A stretch of 64,000 nucleotides of DNA from Listeria cossartiae subsp. cayugensis (GCF_014229095.1 NZ_JAARZC010000001.1:930001-994000), one strand, 5' to 3'. Shown: positions 1-7,869, counted from the first letter of the stretch. Notes: generated from the sequence alone by a model not told the origin. A program made the numbers and translations.

Positions 1-79
1 TGATACGTGTTATTTTAACTTAATATGAAAGGCCTTGCAAATTTGATTTGTCTACTAAAAATGGACTTAAAGAAAGAAC

Positions 80-97
80 CTGGGAAATTTCTCCCAG
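80..97 (-). terminator. Probable terminator of the VOC gene
   Basis: A 6-bp stem (CTGGGA/TCCCAG) lies just past the minus-strand stop. In that orientation it is followed by a T-rich run. The stem is short, so the call is tentative. Confidence 0.45.
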
Positions 98-109
98 ATT
101 CATTTGTTT

Positions 110-517
110 TCATGATAAATTGAGCTGCCAATCTATACCAAACTTGTCTTTAACCTCTCCAAATTTTTCCGACCAGAATGTTTTGGCAAGTGGCATAACG
201 ACAGTACCACCTTCTGCAAGCTGATGAAATTGTTTCGTTAATTTTATTTCGTCGGATGTATCGATTACGAGCGTTATATTGTCGCCAAATGTAAGTGGCC
301 TAGATTTAGGTACGTCGGAAAACATGACTTTTACGCCGTCTATTACTAAGCTAGCGTTCAGGACTAAATTTTTTAGCGAATCTTCTATAGGTTCCTCTGC
401 TGTCTCGATTTCCCCATATGTCAGCAAATCTGTACACTTTGTTCCAAAAATTTCTTCATAAAACGCGATAGCATCTCTGGATTGTGTTCTAAAATTCAAG
501 TAAACATTTAACGTCAT
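110..517 (-). CDS. VOC family protein (PhnB/glyoxalase-like)
   Basis: A 135-residue cytoplasmic protein of the vicinal oxygen chelate fold, closest in look to the PhnB-like branch. The N-terminus (LNVYLNFRTQSRDAIAFYEE) has the usual first strand and helix, followed by an FGTK turn. The C-terminus has the typical W-x-x-K-F-G-x-V-x-D-K-F-G-I-x-W segment (about residues 114-131). The ribosome binding site GAGGAGG sits 7 bp before the ATG. Substrate cannot be inferred: the superfamily includes lyases, dioxygenases and drug-binding proteins. It stands alone and divergent from the phosphatase gene at 685. Confidence 0.75.
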   Translation of the reverse strand: MTLNVYLNFRTQSRDAIAFYEEIFGTKCTDLLTYGEIETAEEPIEDSLKNLVLNASLVIDGVKVMFSDVPKSRPLTFGDNITLVIDTSDEIKLTKQFHQLAEGGTVVMPLAKTFWSEKFGEVKDKFGIDWQLNLS

Positions 518-619
518 TTGAATTCCTCCTCGATTTTTATTCGCTAAAGTTTTATTGATTTAAGTGTATTTATTATAGCAGATACGAGAAAAAAGAGGAA
601 AAGTTAAGCCGATAATTAC

Positions 620-650
620 TTGACTTGGAGCTACTCTAAGGTGATAGACT
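620..650 (+). promoter_or_regulatory. MerR-type promoter with operator in a 19-bp spacer
   Basis: TTGACT at 620-625 and TAGACT at 645-650 are separated by 19 bp, longer than the usual 17. An inverted repeat, CTTGGAG/CTCTAAG (624-630 and 634-640, one mismatch), fills the spacer. This geometry is characteristic of promoters activated by MerR-family proteins, which untwist an overlong spacer. The downstream gene is the histidine phosphatase at 685. No MerR gene is adjacent. Confidence 0.65.
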
Positions 651-684
651 AATAATAAGCTATTAGATACAGGGGGAGATTGAC

Positions 685-1284
685 ATGAAAAAAACGCTAT
701 ATTTAATGCGTCACGGCCAAACATTATTTAACCAACGTAAAAAAATTCAAGGTTTTTGCGATGCACCACTAACAGAGCTTGGTATTAAACAAGCTAAAAT
801 CGCTGGAAGTTATTTTCAAGAAAACAATATTGAATTCGACCAAGCCTATAGTTCCACTTCAGAGCGCGCATGCGACACGTTGGAGCTTGTTACAGACAAT
901 AGCTATACTCGGCTAAAAGGGTTGAAAGAATGGAATTTCGGCACATTTGAAGGGGAGAGCGAAGATTTAAATCCTCCACTACCATATGGCGATTTCTTCG
1001 CGACATTTGGCGGGGAACGAGAAATGGATTTTAGAGATCGCTTACTGGAAACAATGGAGGGCATCATGAGCCAAGATAGGCATGATACGGTTCTCGCTGT
1101 ATCTCACGGAGCCGCTTGCGCCCAGTTTGCCCGCTACTGGGAGAAAACGAGTAAGATTGGCATAGTAACTGGACTTAAAAATTGCTGCATCTTGAAGTTT
1201 GAATATGAGAATGGAGAGTTTACTTTGGTTAATTTTATTAATCATGATTTTGAAAGTGGGGCGCATATTGAAAGCACAAAATAA
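685..1284 (+). CDS. Histidine phosphatase family protein (phosphoglycerate mutase-like)
   Basis: A 199-residue cytoplasmic member of the histidine phosphatase superfamily. The catalytic RHG motif is at residues 9-11 (LMRHGQT), followed by the substrate-loop pattern GFCDAPLTELG. The second catalytic histidine lies in AVSHGA near residue 138. A GGGGGAG ribosome binding site precedes the ATG. The family includes phosphoglycerate mutases, sugar phosphatases and broad-specificity phosphatases. The short length argues against a glycolytic mutase. It is probably controlled by the MerR-type promoter just upstream. Its 3' end shares a bidirectional terminator with the next, convergent gene. Confidence 0.8.
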   Translation: MKKTLYLMRHGQTLFNQRKKIQGFCDAPLTELGIKQAKIAGSYFQENNIEFDQAYSSTSERACDTLELVTDNSYTRLKGLKEWNFGTFEGESEDLNPPLPYGDFFATFGGEREMDFRDRLLETMEGIMSQDRHDTVLAVSHGAACAQFARYWEKTSKIGIVTGLKNCCILKFEYENGEFTLVNFINHDFESGAHIESTK

Positions 1285-1316
1285 AAAAAGCACTCGCATA
1301 TGAGTGCTTTTTTAGC
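1284..1316. terminator. Bidirectional terminator
   Basis: AAAAAAGCACTC and GAGTGCTTTTTT arms around a short loop lie between convergent genes, with A-runs and T-runs on both sides. Confidence 0.85.
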
Positions 1317-1317
1317 T

Positions 1318-1578
1318 TCATTGAAACAAATTCTTTATTTTATCCAAAAACCCACCAGTTAATTCATTCGCGGTATCTTGCAAGTTTTCCGTAAGTCCGC
1401 TTGTTTTATCTTGCAGATTTTCTGTTAAGTTCGTCGCTTCATTCTGTAAATTTTCTGTGACATTGCTTGCTTGTTCACCAAGCTCAGATGCTTTGTTTGT
1501 TGCCTCTTCTGTCAGTGTTCCTAGGTTTTCCAGGGGCAGGGACTCGGTAACTTTATTCTTCAAATCATCTAAATTCAT
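1318..1578 (-). CDS. Small amphipathic 11-mer repeat protein
   Basis: An 86-residue protein with no enzyme motif. Its middle is built of three consecutive 11-residue repeats, TENLQNEATNL, TENLQDKTSGL and TENLQDTANEL (about residues 41-73), with looser copies before them. There is no cysteine, signal peptide or membrane segment. Eleven-residue amphipathic repeats are known from group 3 LEA and apolipoprotein-like proteins, which form helices on drying or at membranes, so a protective or surface-binding role is possible but is inference. The ribosome binding site is AAGGAGG. A promoter-like TTGTAC-17-TAGAAT lies upstream, divergent from the helicase gene. Confidence 0.7.
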   Translation of the reverse strand: MNLDDLKNKVTESLPLENLGTLTEEATNKASELGEQASNVTENLQNEATNLTENLQDKTSGLTENLQDTANELTGGFLDKIKNLFQ

Positions 1579-1610
1579 TGTTTCCTCCTTATTTTGGGGG
1601 CTTAGAGTTC

Positions 1611-1639
1611 ATTCTAAAGGAAGGCGCGGAGAAGTACAA
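1611..1639 (-). promoter_or_regulatory. Promoter of the 11-mer repeat gene
   Basis: On the minus strand TTGTAC (1639-1634) is 17 bp from TAGAAT (1616-1611), 33 bp upstream of the ATG. Confidence 0.5.
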
Positions 1640-1669
1640 ACAATTCGTACCGTTATTTGTGAAAATATA

Positions 1670-1678
1670 TGGTATGAT
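1670..1678 (+). promoter_or_regulatory. Extended -10 of the helicase gene
   Basis: TGG directly followed by TATGAT forms an extended -10. No good -35 is visible. It lies 24 bp before the chosen start. Confidence 0.5.
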
Positions 1679-1701
1679 GATAGGAGGAAATGAGGACTGA
1701 C

Positions 1702-3114
1702 ATGAATAATTTAAAATTAAGTGAAGAAATTAAAAGAGCGATTAATGAACTAGGATATACAGAAGCGACCCCTGTTCAAAAAGCAGTAATTCCAGTTGCT
1801 TTAACTGGGGAAGACATTGTTGCAAAATCACAAACTGGTAGTGGGAAAACAGCGGCATTTGCTATTCCAATTGCTGAACAAGTTGTTTGGGAAGAGAACA
1901 AGCCACAAGCGCTAATTATCGTTCCAACGAGAGAGCTTGCAATGCAAGTTAAAACAGAATGCACGAACATTGGTCGATTTAAACGCGTGAAAGCAGCAGC
2001 CATATACGGACAATCACCATTTGCCAAACAAAAATTAGAACTAAGCCAAAAAAATCATATTGTCGTTGGGACACCTGGTCGTCTACTGGATCATATCGAA
2101 AAAGGTTCGCTGAATGTTGATAAAGTAGCCCACCTAGTTTTAGATGAAGTAGACGAAATGTTAAGTATGGGCTTTATTGATCAAGTAGAAGACATTCTTA
2201 GCCGTTTACCAAAAGAGCGCCAAAACCTGTTTTTCTCTGCGACTATGCCAGAAGAAATGCAAGATTTAATCAAACGTTACCAAGACAATCCAAAGGTAAT
2301 TGAAATGGCGTCAGAAAAAACAAACCCAATTTTCCATGTGGAGATGCAAACGGACAATAAAGAAAAAACATTAAAAGACGTTTTGATAACAGAAAATCCA
2401 GATAGTGCGATTATTTTTTGCAACACGAAAAATCAAGTAGATGAGCTAACGGATTTACTCGATTTAAGAGTTAGCAAAATTCATGGCGGTTTAAGACAAG
2501 AAGACCGTTTTCGCGCAATGGATGATTTCAAAAGTGGCAAGTCGCGTTTCTTAATTGCGACAGATGTGGCGGGGCGCGGGATTGATGTGGATAATGTATC
2601 ACTCGTAATCAACTACGATTTGCCGATTGAAAAAGAAAATTATGTCCACCGAATCGGTCGTACTGGTCGTGCTGGAAAAAGCGGGAAGGCGATTAGTTTC
2701 GTGAAGACGAACGAAAATCCACTTTTGCGCGACATAGAAGAATTGCTGCATATCACGATTGAAAAAAAACGCAAACCGACTATCATTGAAGTAAGAGCAA
2801 ATGAAGAAGCTTTCCACAAAAAACAACAAAAGCGCCCGGTAATCAAAAAAGCGCGCGGTGAAAAATTAAATAAAAACATCATGAAACTTTACTTTAACGG
2901 CGGCAAAAAGAAAAAAATTCGCGCGGTAGATTTTGTTGGTACTATTTCTAAACTAGAAGGAATTACAGCAGAAGATATTGGTATTATTACGATTGAGGAT
3001 CATGTTTCTTTTGTAGAAATTTTAAATGGAAAAGGCCCAGCTGTTCTGGACATGATGCGTTCACGTAAAGTGAAAGGCAGACGCTTGAAAGTAAACGAAG
3101 CTAGAAAGCGATAA
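1702..3114 (+). CDS. dbpA: DEAD-box ATP-dependent RNA helicase, DbpA/YxiN type
   Basis: A 470-residue RNA helicase with all family motifs: Q-motif region (TPVQKAVIP), motif [19 protein letters not shown], motif II DEVD, SAT, and the C-terminal [10 protein letters not shown] and [10 protein letters not shown]. Motif II is D-E-V-D instead of the usual D-E-A-D. The last 75 or so residues form the RRM-like RNA-binding domain of the DbpA/YxiN group ([16 protein letters not shown] ... VKGRRLKV), which in E. coli and B. subtilis targets helix 92 of 23S rRNA during large-subunit assembly. The ATG at 1702 is preferred over 1690 because GAGG at 1692-1695 is properly spaced only for 1702. Confidence 0.88.
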   Translation: MNNLKLSEEIKRAINELGYTEATPVQKAVIPVALTGEDIVAKSQTGSGKTAAFAIPIAEQVVWEENKPQALIIVPTRELAMQVKTECTNIGRFKRVKAAAIYGQSPFAKQKLELSQKNHIVVGTPGRLLDHIEKGSLNVDKVAHLVLDEVDEMLSMGFIDQVEDILSRLPKERQNLFFSATMPEEMQDLIKRYQDNPKVIEMASEKTNPIFHVEMQTDNKEKTLKDVLITENPDSAIIFCNTKNQVDELTDLLDLRVSKIHGGLRQEDRFRAMDDFKSGKSRFLIATDVAGRGIDVDNVSLVINYDLPIEKENYVHRIGRTGRAGKSGKAISFVKTNENPLLRDIEELLHITIEKKRKPTIIEVRANEEAFHKKQQKRPVIKKARGEKLNKNIMKLYFNGGKKKKIRAVDFVGTISKLEGITAEDIGIITIEDHVSFVEILNGKGPAVLDMMRSRKVKGRRLKVNEARKR

Positions 3115-3138
3115 TATTAAGTAAAGAAGGTTTCAAGT

Positions 3139-3402
3139 ATGGAAAGGCCCAGTAATGAGCTTGTTCTTATGGTATTGAATGTTGTTAAAAATCCAATATA
3201 TAACATAAAATCATTGACCATTCACTTTTTGCATACTGATGTTGTTGGAGATTCTACAAGGAATGAGTTGCTGTATTGCACTTATTGGCTTGAGTTTCAT
3301 GGGTTTATTCAGAGAGACGAAAATAATAGCAAACAAAAATATTACAGCATAACCAAACAAGGTGATTTTTTACTTCAAAAAATTAAACATGAACTTTCAT
3401 GA
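3139..3402 (+). CDS. Small winged-helix-like protein
   Basis: An 87-residue protein, 24 bp after the helicase gene and probably co-transcribed. The C-terminal pattern YYSITKQGDFLLQKI resembles the last strand and helix of PadR- or MarR-like winged-helix domains. The preceding ELLYCTYWLEFHGFIQR could be the recognition helix and wing. It has no effector domain. It may bind DNA or a protein; I do not recognise a named family. The ribosome binding site AGAAGG is 9 bp before the ATG. Confidence 0.6.
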   Translation: MERPSNELVLMVLNVVKNPIYNIKSLTIHFLHTDVVGDSTRNELLYCTYWLEFHGFIQRDENNSKQKYYSITKQGDFLLQKIKHELS

Positions 3403-3474
3403 TTTAGTCACACTTTGTTCACATTTATTCGTTATATTAAGAGTAACCTTTTTTTCAATGAAATATCTCACCTG

Positions 3475-3517
3475 GCAGCATCCGTCTCCCTACAAAACGC
3501 GGATGCTGCTCTTTTTT
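3475..3517 (+). terminator. Terminator after the helicase operon
   Basis: A 10-bp perfect stem GCAGCATCCG/CGGATGCTGC with a 15-nt loop is followed by TCTTTTTT. Confidence 0.88.
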
Positions 3518-3530
3518 GTGCGTAGAATTA

Positions 3531-3539
3531 TGCTATACT
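3531..3539 (+). promoter_or_regulatory. Extended -10 of the Nudix gene
   Basis: TGC followed by TATACT, a strong extended -10, lies 29 bp before the preferred start. Confidence 0.6.
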
Positions 3540-3568
3540 AAGTAAAACTGAAAATGGAAGGTGACATC

Positions 3569-4045
3569 GTGTACAAATACACCATTTGTTTTATACAAAG
3601 AGGAGACCAAATTTTATTATTAAATCGACAAAAAGCGCCATGGATGGGAAGTTGGAATGGTGTTGGCGGGAAAATTGAACCGGGGGAAACACTAATCAAT
3701 TCCATTCAGCGTGAGATTATTGAAGAAACTGGGATTGCTCCAGCTGATTACGAAATTCGGGATATTGGCGAGATGATTTGGTTTGTAAATGAAGAATATC
3801 TGGGCGGAATGCATTTGTTTTTTGCAAAACTGCCAGACGATTATCATTATCCAACCCCGCGAGCGATGGATGAAGGGATTTTAGATTTTAAACAACGCCA
3901 ATGGATTTTCGATGAAGAAAACACGGGTGTAGTGAGTTATTTATCGTATATTTTCCAGCATGTACAAAATACAACAACACGAATTAAAATCACTACAAAA
4001 TATCAAGGAAAAACCTTACTACATATTAGTCATCAATCCATATAA
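3569..4045 (+). CDS. Nudix hydrolase (MutT/8-oxo-dGTPase-like)
   Basis: A 158-residue Nudix hydrolase. The Nudix box is clear: GKIEPGETLINSIQREIIEE followed by TG, matching G-x5-E-x7-R-E-U-x-E-E-x-G-U, with the metal-binding glutamates in REIIEE. The N-terminal YTICFIQRGDQILLLNRQK and the loop WMGSWNGVGG resemble MutT/YtkD-type 8-oxo-dGTP diphosphatases; the substrate is inference. The GTG at 3569 is chosen over the ATG at 3554 because AAGGTGA is correctly placed before the GTG and lies inside the longer version. It has its own extended -10 promoter. Confidence 0.82.
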   Translation: MYKYTICFIQRGDQILLLNRQKAPWMGSWNGVGGKIEPGETLINSIQREIIEETGIAPADYEIRDIGEMIWFVNEEYLGGMHLFFAKLPDDYHYPTPRAMDEGILDFKQRQWIFDEENTGVVSYLSYIFQHVQNTTTRIKITTKYQGKTLLHISHQSI

Positions 4046-4072
4046 AAAAAGCATTGCGACCACTCGCAATGC
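4044..4072 (-). terminator. Terminator between convergent genes
   Basis: A 9-bp stem GCATTGCGA/TCGCAATGC is followed on the minus strand by seven Ts. It mainly serves the minus-strand MFS operon. Confidence 0.85.
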
Positions 4073-4082
4073 TTCCACTCTA

Positions 4083-4328
4083 TTAAGATGTCGTAAAATA
4101 ACTAGCTTCCCAACGACTAATCAAATTTTTCGCATCTTCCGTAGATAACTGTTTATGACCGATAATCTGCTCTTTCGCAATTTCGATACTTTCAAAATGA
4201 TCAATTAAACGTTGCGATGGATTGTTAATATACACATCGCGCAGCTGAATTGACTGCCGTTGTTCACTTTCGCTTCCTCTAGCACCTACGATATACCCCG
4301 CAGCAGTAATAAGTAATAATTGATTCAT
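4083..4328 (-). CDS. Small protein of unknown function, coupled to the MFS gene
   Basis: An 81-residue protein that I do not recognise. The first 17 residues are hydrophobic (NQLLLITAAGYIVGARG). The remainder is polar and probably helical (SIEIAKEQIIGHKQLSTEDAKNLISRWEAS). Its ATG overlaps the stop of the MFS transporter by 4 bp, so the two are translationally coupled and it may be an accessory of that transporter. A strong terminator follows. Confidence 0.65.
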   Translation of the reverse strand: MNQLLLITAAGYIVGARGSESEQRQSIQLRDVYINNPSQRLIDHFESIEIAKEQIIGHKQLSTEDAKNLISRWEASYFTTS

Positions 4329-5530
4329 AGTTCTTCGCTCCCTTTTAGTTGTTCTTGCGCGCCACTGGACACTTTTTTTCTGGATAAAAACATGTAGATA
4401 AAGACACAGACAAATGCGATAGCACCGGCGATAATGTAAATACCTTGGAATGAAAGCACATGATGAATTTCTCCCATAATATAAGGCCCAATACCAAGCC
4501 CTAAATCAAGCCCGATAAAGTAAGTAGATAAGCCAATCCCAATACGGTGAGGCTCGCAAACTTTCAAACAAACAGCTTGTCCATTTGACATAAACGTCCC
4601 ATAACCTAACCCAATCAAGCCACCTGAAATAAGTAAAACAAGACTTGATGTTGCGGTACTAAGGACAACTAAGCCAACCGCTAAAAAGAGATAACTCGGA
4701 TACATCACATATTTTTCCCCTTTAGCATCAAATAATTTTCCAGACATCGGCCGGGTGAAGGTAATAACGAGCGCATAAACAACAAAGAAAAATGTCCCAG
4801 CACTCACTAAATTGATTTCTCTTGCATAAGAAGCAAGGAATGTAAGCACGCTTGAATAAGAAATCCCCATTAAAAAGGCAATAAAAGTAATCGGAATAAC
4901 TTTAGTTTCAATAAAACTTTTGACTGTCCAAGTTTGTAACGCTTTGCGATGTTCTGTAGTTAAAACGATATTTTTTACAGGCAAGTAGAAGCAAAGTAGT
5001 GCAGTTAAAAAGACAATCACCGTGGAGAAAATAATAATCGTATAAAAGTTCGTTTTGCTTAGTAAAATCATCCCAATAAACGGTCCAATTGCAGCAGCAA
5101 GGCTTGTACTAAGACCATAATAATTAATCCCTTCCCCATTTCGAGAATTAGGAATGTACGCTGTAACAATCGCATTGGTGGCTGTCGAGGTTGTCCCGTA
5201 AGCAAACCCATTCAAAAAGCGAATAACGAACATAATCGCAATTGTCGGCATGTATAAGTAAGCTAGCGTCGTTACTAAGAAAAATAAAATCCCAAACCTT
5301 AACACACGCTTACGGCCAAACAGTTCGAGCTTTTTTCCCATGTAAAGCCGTGCGAGAAGCGTTCCGATAATATAAATCCCAGACGCAAATCCCGCTTCGC
5401 CAAGTGATGCATTCAGCTCTTCTTGTGCGATAACGGCGATAATCACCATAAGCAAATAATAAACGAGATAAACGACAAAGTTAATCAATGTTATTAAGAC
5501 AAAACCCTTGTTAAACAATTTTTCTTTCAT
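4325..5530 (-). CDS. MFS transporter
   Basis: A 401-residue polytopic membrane protein with about 12 hydrophobic segments. It has a major facilitator signature loop between TM2 and TM3 (RLYMGKKLELFGRKRVLRFG) and a second copy in the C-half (RPMSGKLFDAKGEKYVM). It probably exports or imports a small compound by proton antiport or symport; it resembles drug-efflux or YfkF-like members, but the substrate is unknown. It is divergent from the Crp/Fnr regulator at 5734, which is the natural candidate regulator. The coding start has AAGGGAT a few bases upstream. Confidence 0.82.
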   Translation of the reverse strand: MKEKLFNKGFVLITLINFVVYLVYYLLMVIIAVIAQEELNASLGEAGFASGIYIIGTLLARLYMGKKLELFGRKRVLRFGILFFLVTTLAYLYMPTIAIMFVIRFLNGFAYGTTSTATNAIVTAYIPNSRNGEGINYYGLSTSLAAAIGPFIGMILLSKTNFYTIIIFSTVIVFLTALLCFYLPVKNIVLTTEHRKALQTWTVKSFIETKVIPITFIAFLMGISYSSVLTFLASYAREINLVSAGTFFFVVYALVITFTRPMSGKLFDAKGEKYVMYPSYLFLAVGLVVLSTATSSLVLLISGGLIGLGYGTFMSNGQAVCLKVCEPHRIGIGLSTYFIGLDLGLGIGPYIMGEIHHVLSFQGIYIIAGAIAFVCVFIYMFLSRKKVSSGAQEQLKGSEEL

Positions 5531-5637
5531 AAATAAAATCCCTTCCTACATATAATTTGTAATTTATCTCAGCGACAAACTGTATTATAGGGGAAATTGG
5601 AAGAGTCTACTTTTTAATTTGGTAATTATTTCTGATA

Positions 5638-5653
5638 TATACAAATTTGTATA
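5638..5653. promoter_or_regulatory. 16-bp palindrome, candidate operator
   Basis: TATACAAATTTGTATA is a perfect palindrome in the intergenic region between the MFS transporter and the Crp/Fnr gene. Crp/Fnr dimers bind two-fold symmetric sites, so autoregulation or control of the transporter is plausible. The exact promoter positions are not clear. Confidence 0.45.
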
Positions 5654-5733
5654 ACATATGTTGAAAAAATAGGGAATAGTATTTTGTATGATTAATATGC
5701 TTTAACTGGAAGGACAAAAAGGAGGTTAAGAAC

Positions 5734-6393
5734 ATGAAGCAAAATATTCTTAATAATTATGTAAGCACAAATGATTTTCCAGTTATCACAAGAGGAAAAC
5801 GTAAATATTTAACCTACGAGGGACTTGAAGATTCTTATGTCTACATACTAAAAAAGGGGATTATTAAAACAAGCATTATTTCAAGGGATGGCAGGGAGTT
5901 TAATTTGAACTACATTAATAAAATGGATATCATTTCGCTATTAAAAGATGAGTATTCCCAATTTGCCAATGCGCCGTTTAATATTCGAGTGGAGTCGGAT
6001 ACAGCAGAACTGTACCAAGTTGACCGGGTGAGATTTTGGAAAGATGTGAACCGCGATGTGGATTTGCAAATTTATGTGAAAGATTATTACCGGACGCGGC
6101 TTTTGCAATCGATTAAAAAGATGCAGCAAATGTTGATGAATGGCAAGCTAGGCGCGATTTGTACGCAACTCTATGAACTATATACACTTTTTGGAGTGGA
6201 AATAGCGGAAGAGCAGTATTTGATTGATTTTCTAGTAAGTAATGAAGAAATTGGTCATTTTTGCGGGATAAATTCAGCGAGCAGCGTGAACCGGATTTTC
6301 CAACAACTCAAAAAAGAAGGCGTCATTACGATGCAAAACCGCTATATTATTATTAAAAAATTAGATGTTATTCAAGAAAACGTGATTTTTTAA
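5734..6393 (+). CDS. Crp/Fnr family transcriptional regulator
   Basis: A 219-residue protein with an N-terminal cyclic-nucleotide-binding-like beta barrel (about residues 15-110, YLTYEGLEDSYVYILKKGIIKTSIISRDGRE), a long dimerisation helix, and a C-terminal winged helix (VSNEEIGHFCGINSASSVNRIFQQLKKEGVI). The N-terminus shows no cysteine cluster for an iron-sulfur centre, unlike true Fnr. Listeria carries many members of this family, PrfA being the best known; this one is not PrfA. The ribosome binding site AAGGAGG is strong. It is divergent from the MFS gene, which it may control. Confidence 0.85.
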   Translation: MKQNILNNYVSTNDFPVITRGKRKYLTYEGLEDSYVYILKKGIIKTSIISRDGREFNLNYINKMDIISLLKDEYSQFANAPFNIRVESDTAELYQVDRVRFWKDVNRDVDLQIYVKDYYRTRLLQSIKKMQQMLMNGKLGAICTQLYELYTLFGVEIAEEQYLIDFLVSNEEIGHFCGINSASSVNRIFQQLKKEGVITMQNRYIIIKKLDVIQENVIF

Positions 6394-6398
6394 CAGAA

Positions 6399-6433
6399 GA
6401 AAAGCACTGCAAATGATGATTGCAGTGCTTTTC
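6399..6433. terminator. Bidirectional terminator
   Basis: A 14-bp perfect stem GAAAAGCACTGCAA/TTGCAGTGCTTTTC lies between convergent genes. Confidence 0.85.
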
Positions 6434-6627
6434 TATCCTCTTTTTTTAAATGAATATCGAATTCTAAGTGTGATAAGTCCGATGATAATTAGCAAACCGC
6501 CAACCATCAAATTCTCTAAGTCGCTAAAATCCCAAAAAATAGAAATTCCAATATTAGATAGTCCTAGAAAAACAAAAACCAAGCCAACAACAAGTAAAAC
6601 CAAATAAGCCGGTTTAGAACTTTTCAT
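6433..6627 (-). CDS. Small two-helix membrane protein
   Basis: A 64-residue protein with two hydrophobic helices (about residues 7-31 and 40-57), a short charged loop containing DFSDLEN, and a positively charged C-terminus (RIRYSFKKRG). The function is unknown. It is monocistronic, between the Crp/Fnr gene and the YitT gene. Confidence 0.6.
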   Translation of the reverse strand: MKSSKPAYLVLLVVGLVFVFLGLSNIGISIFWDFSDLENLMVGGLLIIIGLITLRIRYSFKKRG

Positions 6628-6693
6628 AAGGACGCCTCACTTACATTAAAAATAATTTCCACATTATTGTAACATAACTTTAGCTAAACGACA

Positions 6694-7539
6694 TTATTCA
6701 CTTGTAATTTGTTTTGTAAAACCTTCACCAACCACACTTTGTACATCATTAATAATAAAGAAAGCTTTTTCATCATATTTATTGACGATTTTTGTAAGCG
6801 GTAGTAGCTGATCACGGCTAATCACGATATAAAGAATTTTTTTGTCTTGGCGCATATAGAAACCTTGACCGTTAAAAAGGGTAATACCACGTTCCAAACT
6901 CGCATCAATTTCCGTAGCAATTTCTTCATAATAGTCCGAAATAATCGTAACAGATTTCTTAGGATTATAACCTTCCAAAATGAAATCAAGTACTTTAGTC
7001 GAAATATAAAGTGAAACGACCGTCAACAACATATTTTCAAAACCGATTACAAAGACAGAAGGGATAACGACAAGTAAGTCAAAGAACAGTAGGGCATAAC
7101 TCGTATTCCAACCAAGGTATTTATTAGCAATTTTCGCTAAAATCGCACTACCAGCTGTGGTTCCGCCGCCGTTCATAATTAGCCCCATGCCAACGCCCAT
7201 CATTAATCCGGCAAAAATCGCAGCAATAATAGTTTGGTTTGCTACAAAAGCAAGTGGCTCGGAAAAATGTAAAAAGATCGACGTAAAACTAATAGCGACA
7301 ATCGTCCAAACAATTGTCATACGATCAAGAAATTTGTAACCAATTATTAGCAAAATACCATTAAAAATAAAGGTAGTGACAGCTGGAGTCCAGCCAAGCA
7401 AATAATAAAGCATCATCGTTAGCCCTGTAACGCCGCCTTCTCCTAGATTATTCGGGATGGCAAAAATATTGACAGCGAGCGAGAAAATAAGCGCCCCCGT
7501 AACGATTTTTGCGATGTTCCAACCTGTTTTATTCTTCAT
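6694..7539 (-). CDS. YitT family membrane protein (DUF2179)
   Basis: A 281-residue protein with about five N-terminal membrane helices containing the family pattern LGEGGVTGLTMMLYYLLGW and the glycine-rich MNGGGTTAGSAILAKI. A cytoplasmic DUF2179 domain follows (about residues 200-281, YYEEIATEIDASLERGITLFNGQG). YitT proteins are widespread in Firmicutes, and their transport role is not settled. The ATG at 7539 is chosen because AAGGAG is spaced 8 bp from it; the longer GTG start at 7560 has no ribosome binding site. A strong terminator structure in the leader suggests attenuation. Confidence 0.8.
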   Translation of the reverse strand: MKNKTGWNIAKIVTGALIFSLAVNIFAIPNNLGEGGVTGLTMMLYYLLGWTPAVTTFIFNGILLIIGYKFLDRMTIVWTIVAISFTSIFLHFSEPLAFVANQTIIAAIFAGLMMGVGMGLIMNGGGTTAGSAILAKIANKYLGWNTSYALLFFDLLVVIPSVFVIGFENMLLTVVSLYISTKVLDFILEGYNPKKSVTIISDYYEEIATEIDASLERGITLFNGQGFYMRQDKKILYIVISRDQLLPLTKIVNKYDEKAFFIINDVQSVVGEGFTKQITSE

Positions 7540-7564
7540 ATCCATTTCTCCTTTCCACACAAAA

Positions 7565-7612
7565 AAAGACCCAAGAACACCTCTAAAAAGGCACTCTGGA
7601 GTCTTTTTATTA
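7565..7612 (-). terminator. Leader terminator upstream of the YitT gene
   Basis: The minus-strand RNA forms an 18-position stem (from AAAAGACUC to GGGUCUUUU) with 17 pairs, several of them G-U, and a U-rich loop. It is followed by a U-run about 20 nt before the YitT start. The G-U pairs make the structure good only in minus-strand RNA. It is either an attenuator of the gene or the end of a short upstream RNA. Confidence 0.7.
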
Positions 7613-7687
7613 AAAAAGCATTAACTGACATCGTTGTCATTAATTGTCTCACCATAAAAAATTGCTATTCATTTCAACACAATTTAC

Positions 7688-7716
7688 AATATACCATAAA
7701 AAATAAGCAGCTTCAA
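7688..7716 (-). promoter_or_regulatory. Promoter of the YitT leader RNA
   Basis: TTGAAG (7716-7711) and TATATT (7693-7688) on the minus strand are separated by exactly 17 bp. This predicts a leader of about 140 nt. The same DNA also makes a weak hairpin that could end the small-ORF operon. Confidence 0.6.
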
Positions 7717-7737
7717 GCCTTTTTTAAGTAAAAGTAA

Positions 7738-7845
7738 TTAGCCGAAAATCGCTAAAAATGGCATTAAATTAAGTAAAAATAAACCTACAAGAACGCTAAT
7801 AACAATTTTGATGACAAGTGGTTTTTCGCTTTCTGTTTTTTTCAA
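7738..7845 (-). CDS. 35-residue small membrane protein
   Basis: TTG start with GGGAGGG 7 bp upstream. The product has a charged start (MKKTESEKP) then a single hydrophobic helix (VIKIVISVLVGLFLLNLMPF) and ends AIFG. It lies 24 bp after the 45-residue ORF, so the two form an operon. The good ribosome binding site and the one-helix design support it as a real small protein. Function unknown. Confidence 0.55.
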   Translation of the reverse strand: MKKTESEKPLVIKIVISVLVGLFLLNLMPFLAIFG

Positions 7846-7869
7846 CTTGTTTCCCTCCCTAATTCGCGC

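Noticed and set aside
7561-7680. T-box or known riboswitch before the YitT gene
   Set aside because: No T-box sequence (TGG-rich antiterminator bulge) and no riboswitch core that I recognise; kept only as an uncharacterised leader.
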